A program made the translations under genes and the position numbers. A DNA stretch of 64,000 nt from Psychromonas algarum (lineage in GTDB: Bacteria; Pseudomonadota; Gammaproteobacteria; Enterobacterales; Psychromonadaceae), in contig NZ_SNUW01000010.1 in assembly GCF_004376845.1 (NCBI RefSeq), positions 1 through 64,000 of the forward strand, read 5' to 3'. Shown one piece after another: positions 63,949 through 64,000 of the stretch; position 1 is the stretch's first letter, and the number at the start of each line of letters is the position of its first letter. The notes beneath the pieces were generated by a model, which had not been told where the DNA came from, made no database searches, and saw only the letters and a program-made list of their open reading frames with translations.

Positions 63949-64000
63949 AATGCATAATAACGATGATAATTAATTATTTCGGTAAGAAACCAACACGATC

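Overview
The window is AT-rich chromosomal DNA (roughly 35-40 % G+C by eye) from a marine-type gammaproteobacterium. A relative of Psychromonas or another Alteromonadales/Vibrio-like genus is the best guess. The grounds are gene content (YihI, HemG, LpxL, PlsB, GlnE, MenC/MenE, ExeA/ExeB, YjfI/J/K) and gene orders shared with Enterobacteria and Vibrio: murB-birA-tRNA cluster, yigZ-trkH-hemG, dnaB-alr, ygiM/cca/uppP/folK/folB/plsY. The genus is an inference, because no rRNA gene or species marker is present.

Bases 1 to about 7100 are accessory. They begin with a truncated IS110-family transposase abutting an IS6-family transposase broken by one in-frame amber codon. A divergent type II restriction-modification pair follows: a C5-cytosine methyltransferase and an MvaI/BcnI-like endonuclease with an unusually long N-terminal extension. 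Next come a relic of a tyrosine recombinase C-terminus and a compact integration module (118-aa protein, integrase, excisionase-like protein, divergent XRE regulator). The module lies beside the 3' end of a tRNA-Gly gene. Three GCCACA repeats phased at exactly 11 bp between module and tRNA look like integrase arm sites. The tRNA-Thr/Tyr/Gly genes plus birA and murB match the murB-birA-thrU-tyrU-glyT order of E. coli, so the module probably interrupts the usual continuation towards thrT-tufB.

From 7.1 kb to the end the window is mostly core genome. 7.5-14.5 kb holds birA, murB, a GNAT protein, msrB, a solitary leuA behind a possible attenuator, a glyoxalase II-like hydrolase and ydgA. 14.7-25 kb holds nhaA, cobO, prlC, engB, cytochrome c4, yihI, hemN and anmK. 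25-34 kb holds nfo, spoT, a META lipoprotein, a YbjD-like OLD nuclease, an unrecognised 117-aa protein, a YdjM-like membrane protein and recQ. 34-40 kb is a minus-strand run plsB-rhodanese-yigZ-trkH-hemG. 40-46 kb is dnaB-alr-menC-menE and lpxL. 46-53 kb has glnE and ygiF (neighbours in E. coli) separated by a plus-strand PspA-type operon yjfI-yjfJ-yjfK plus a small protein that reads as two ribbon-helix-helix units. 53-64 kb holds a DUF47/PhoU-like protein with pit, ygiM, the exeA/exeB pair, cca, uppP, folK, folB, plsY, cytochrome c5 and gloA.

A dispersed intergenic repeat with ATACCAAT...ATTGGTAT ends occurs at least five times: two full copies of about 160 bp, two internally deleted copies of about 70 bp, and one degenerate partial copy. 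It behaves like a MITE family. The best candidates for something little described are the fused MvaI/BcnI endonuclease, the glyT-associated integration module with its coupled 118-aa protein, the PspA operon with its tandem-RHH candidate regulator, and the MITE family.
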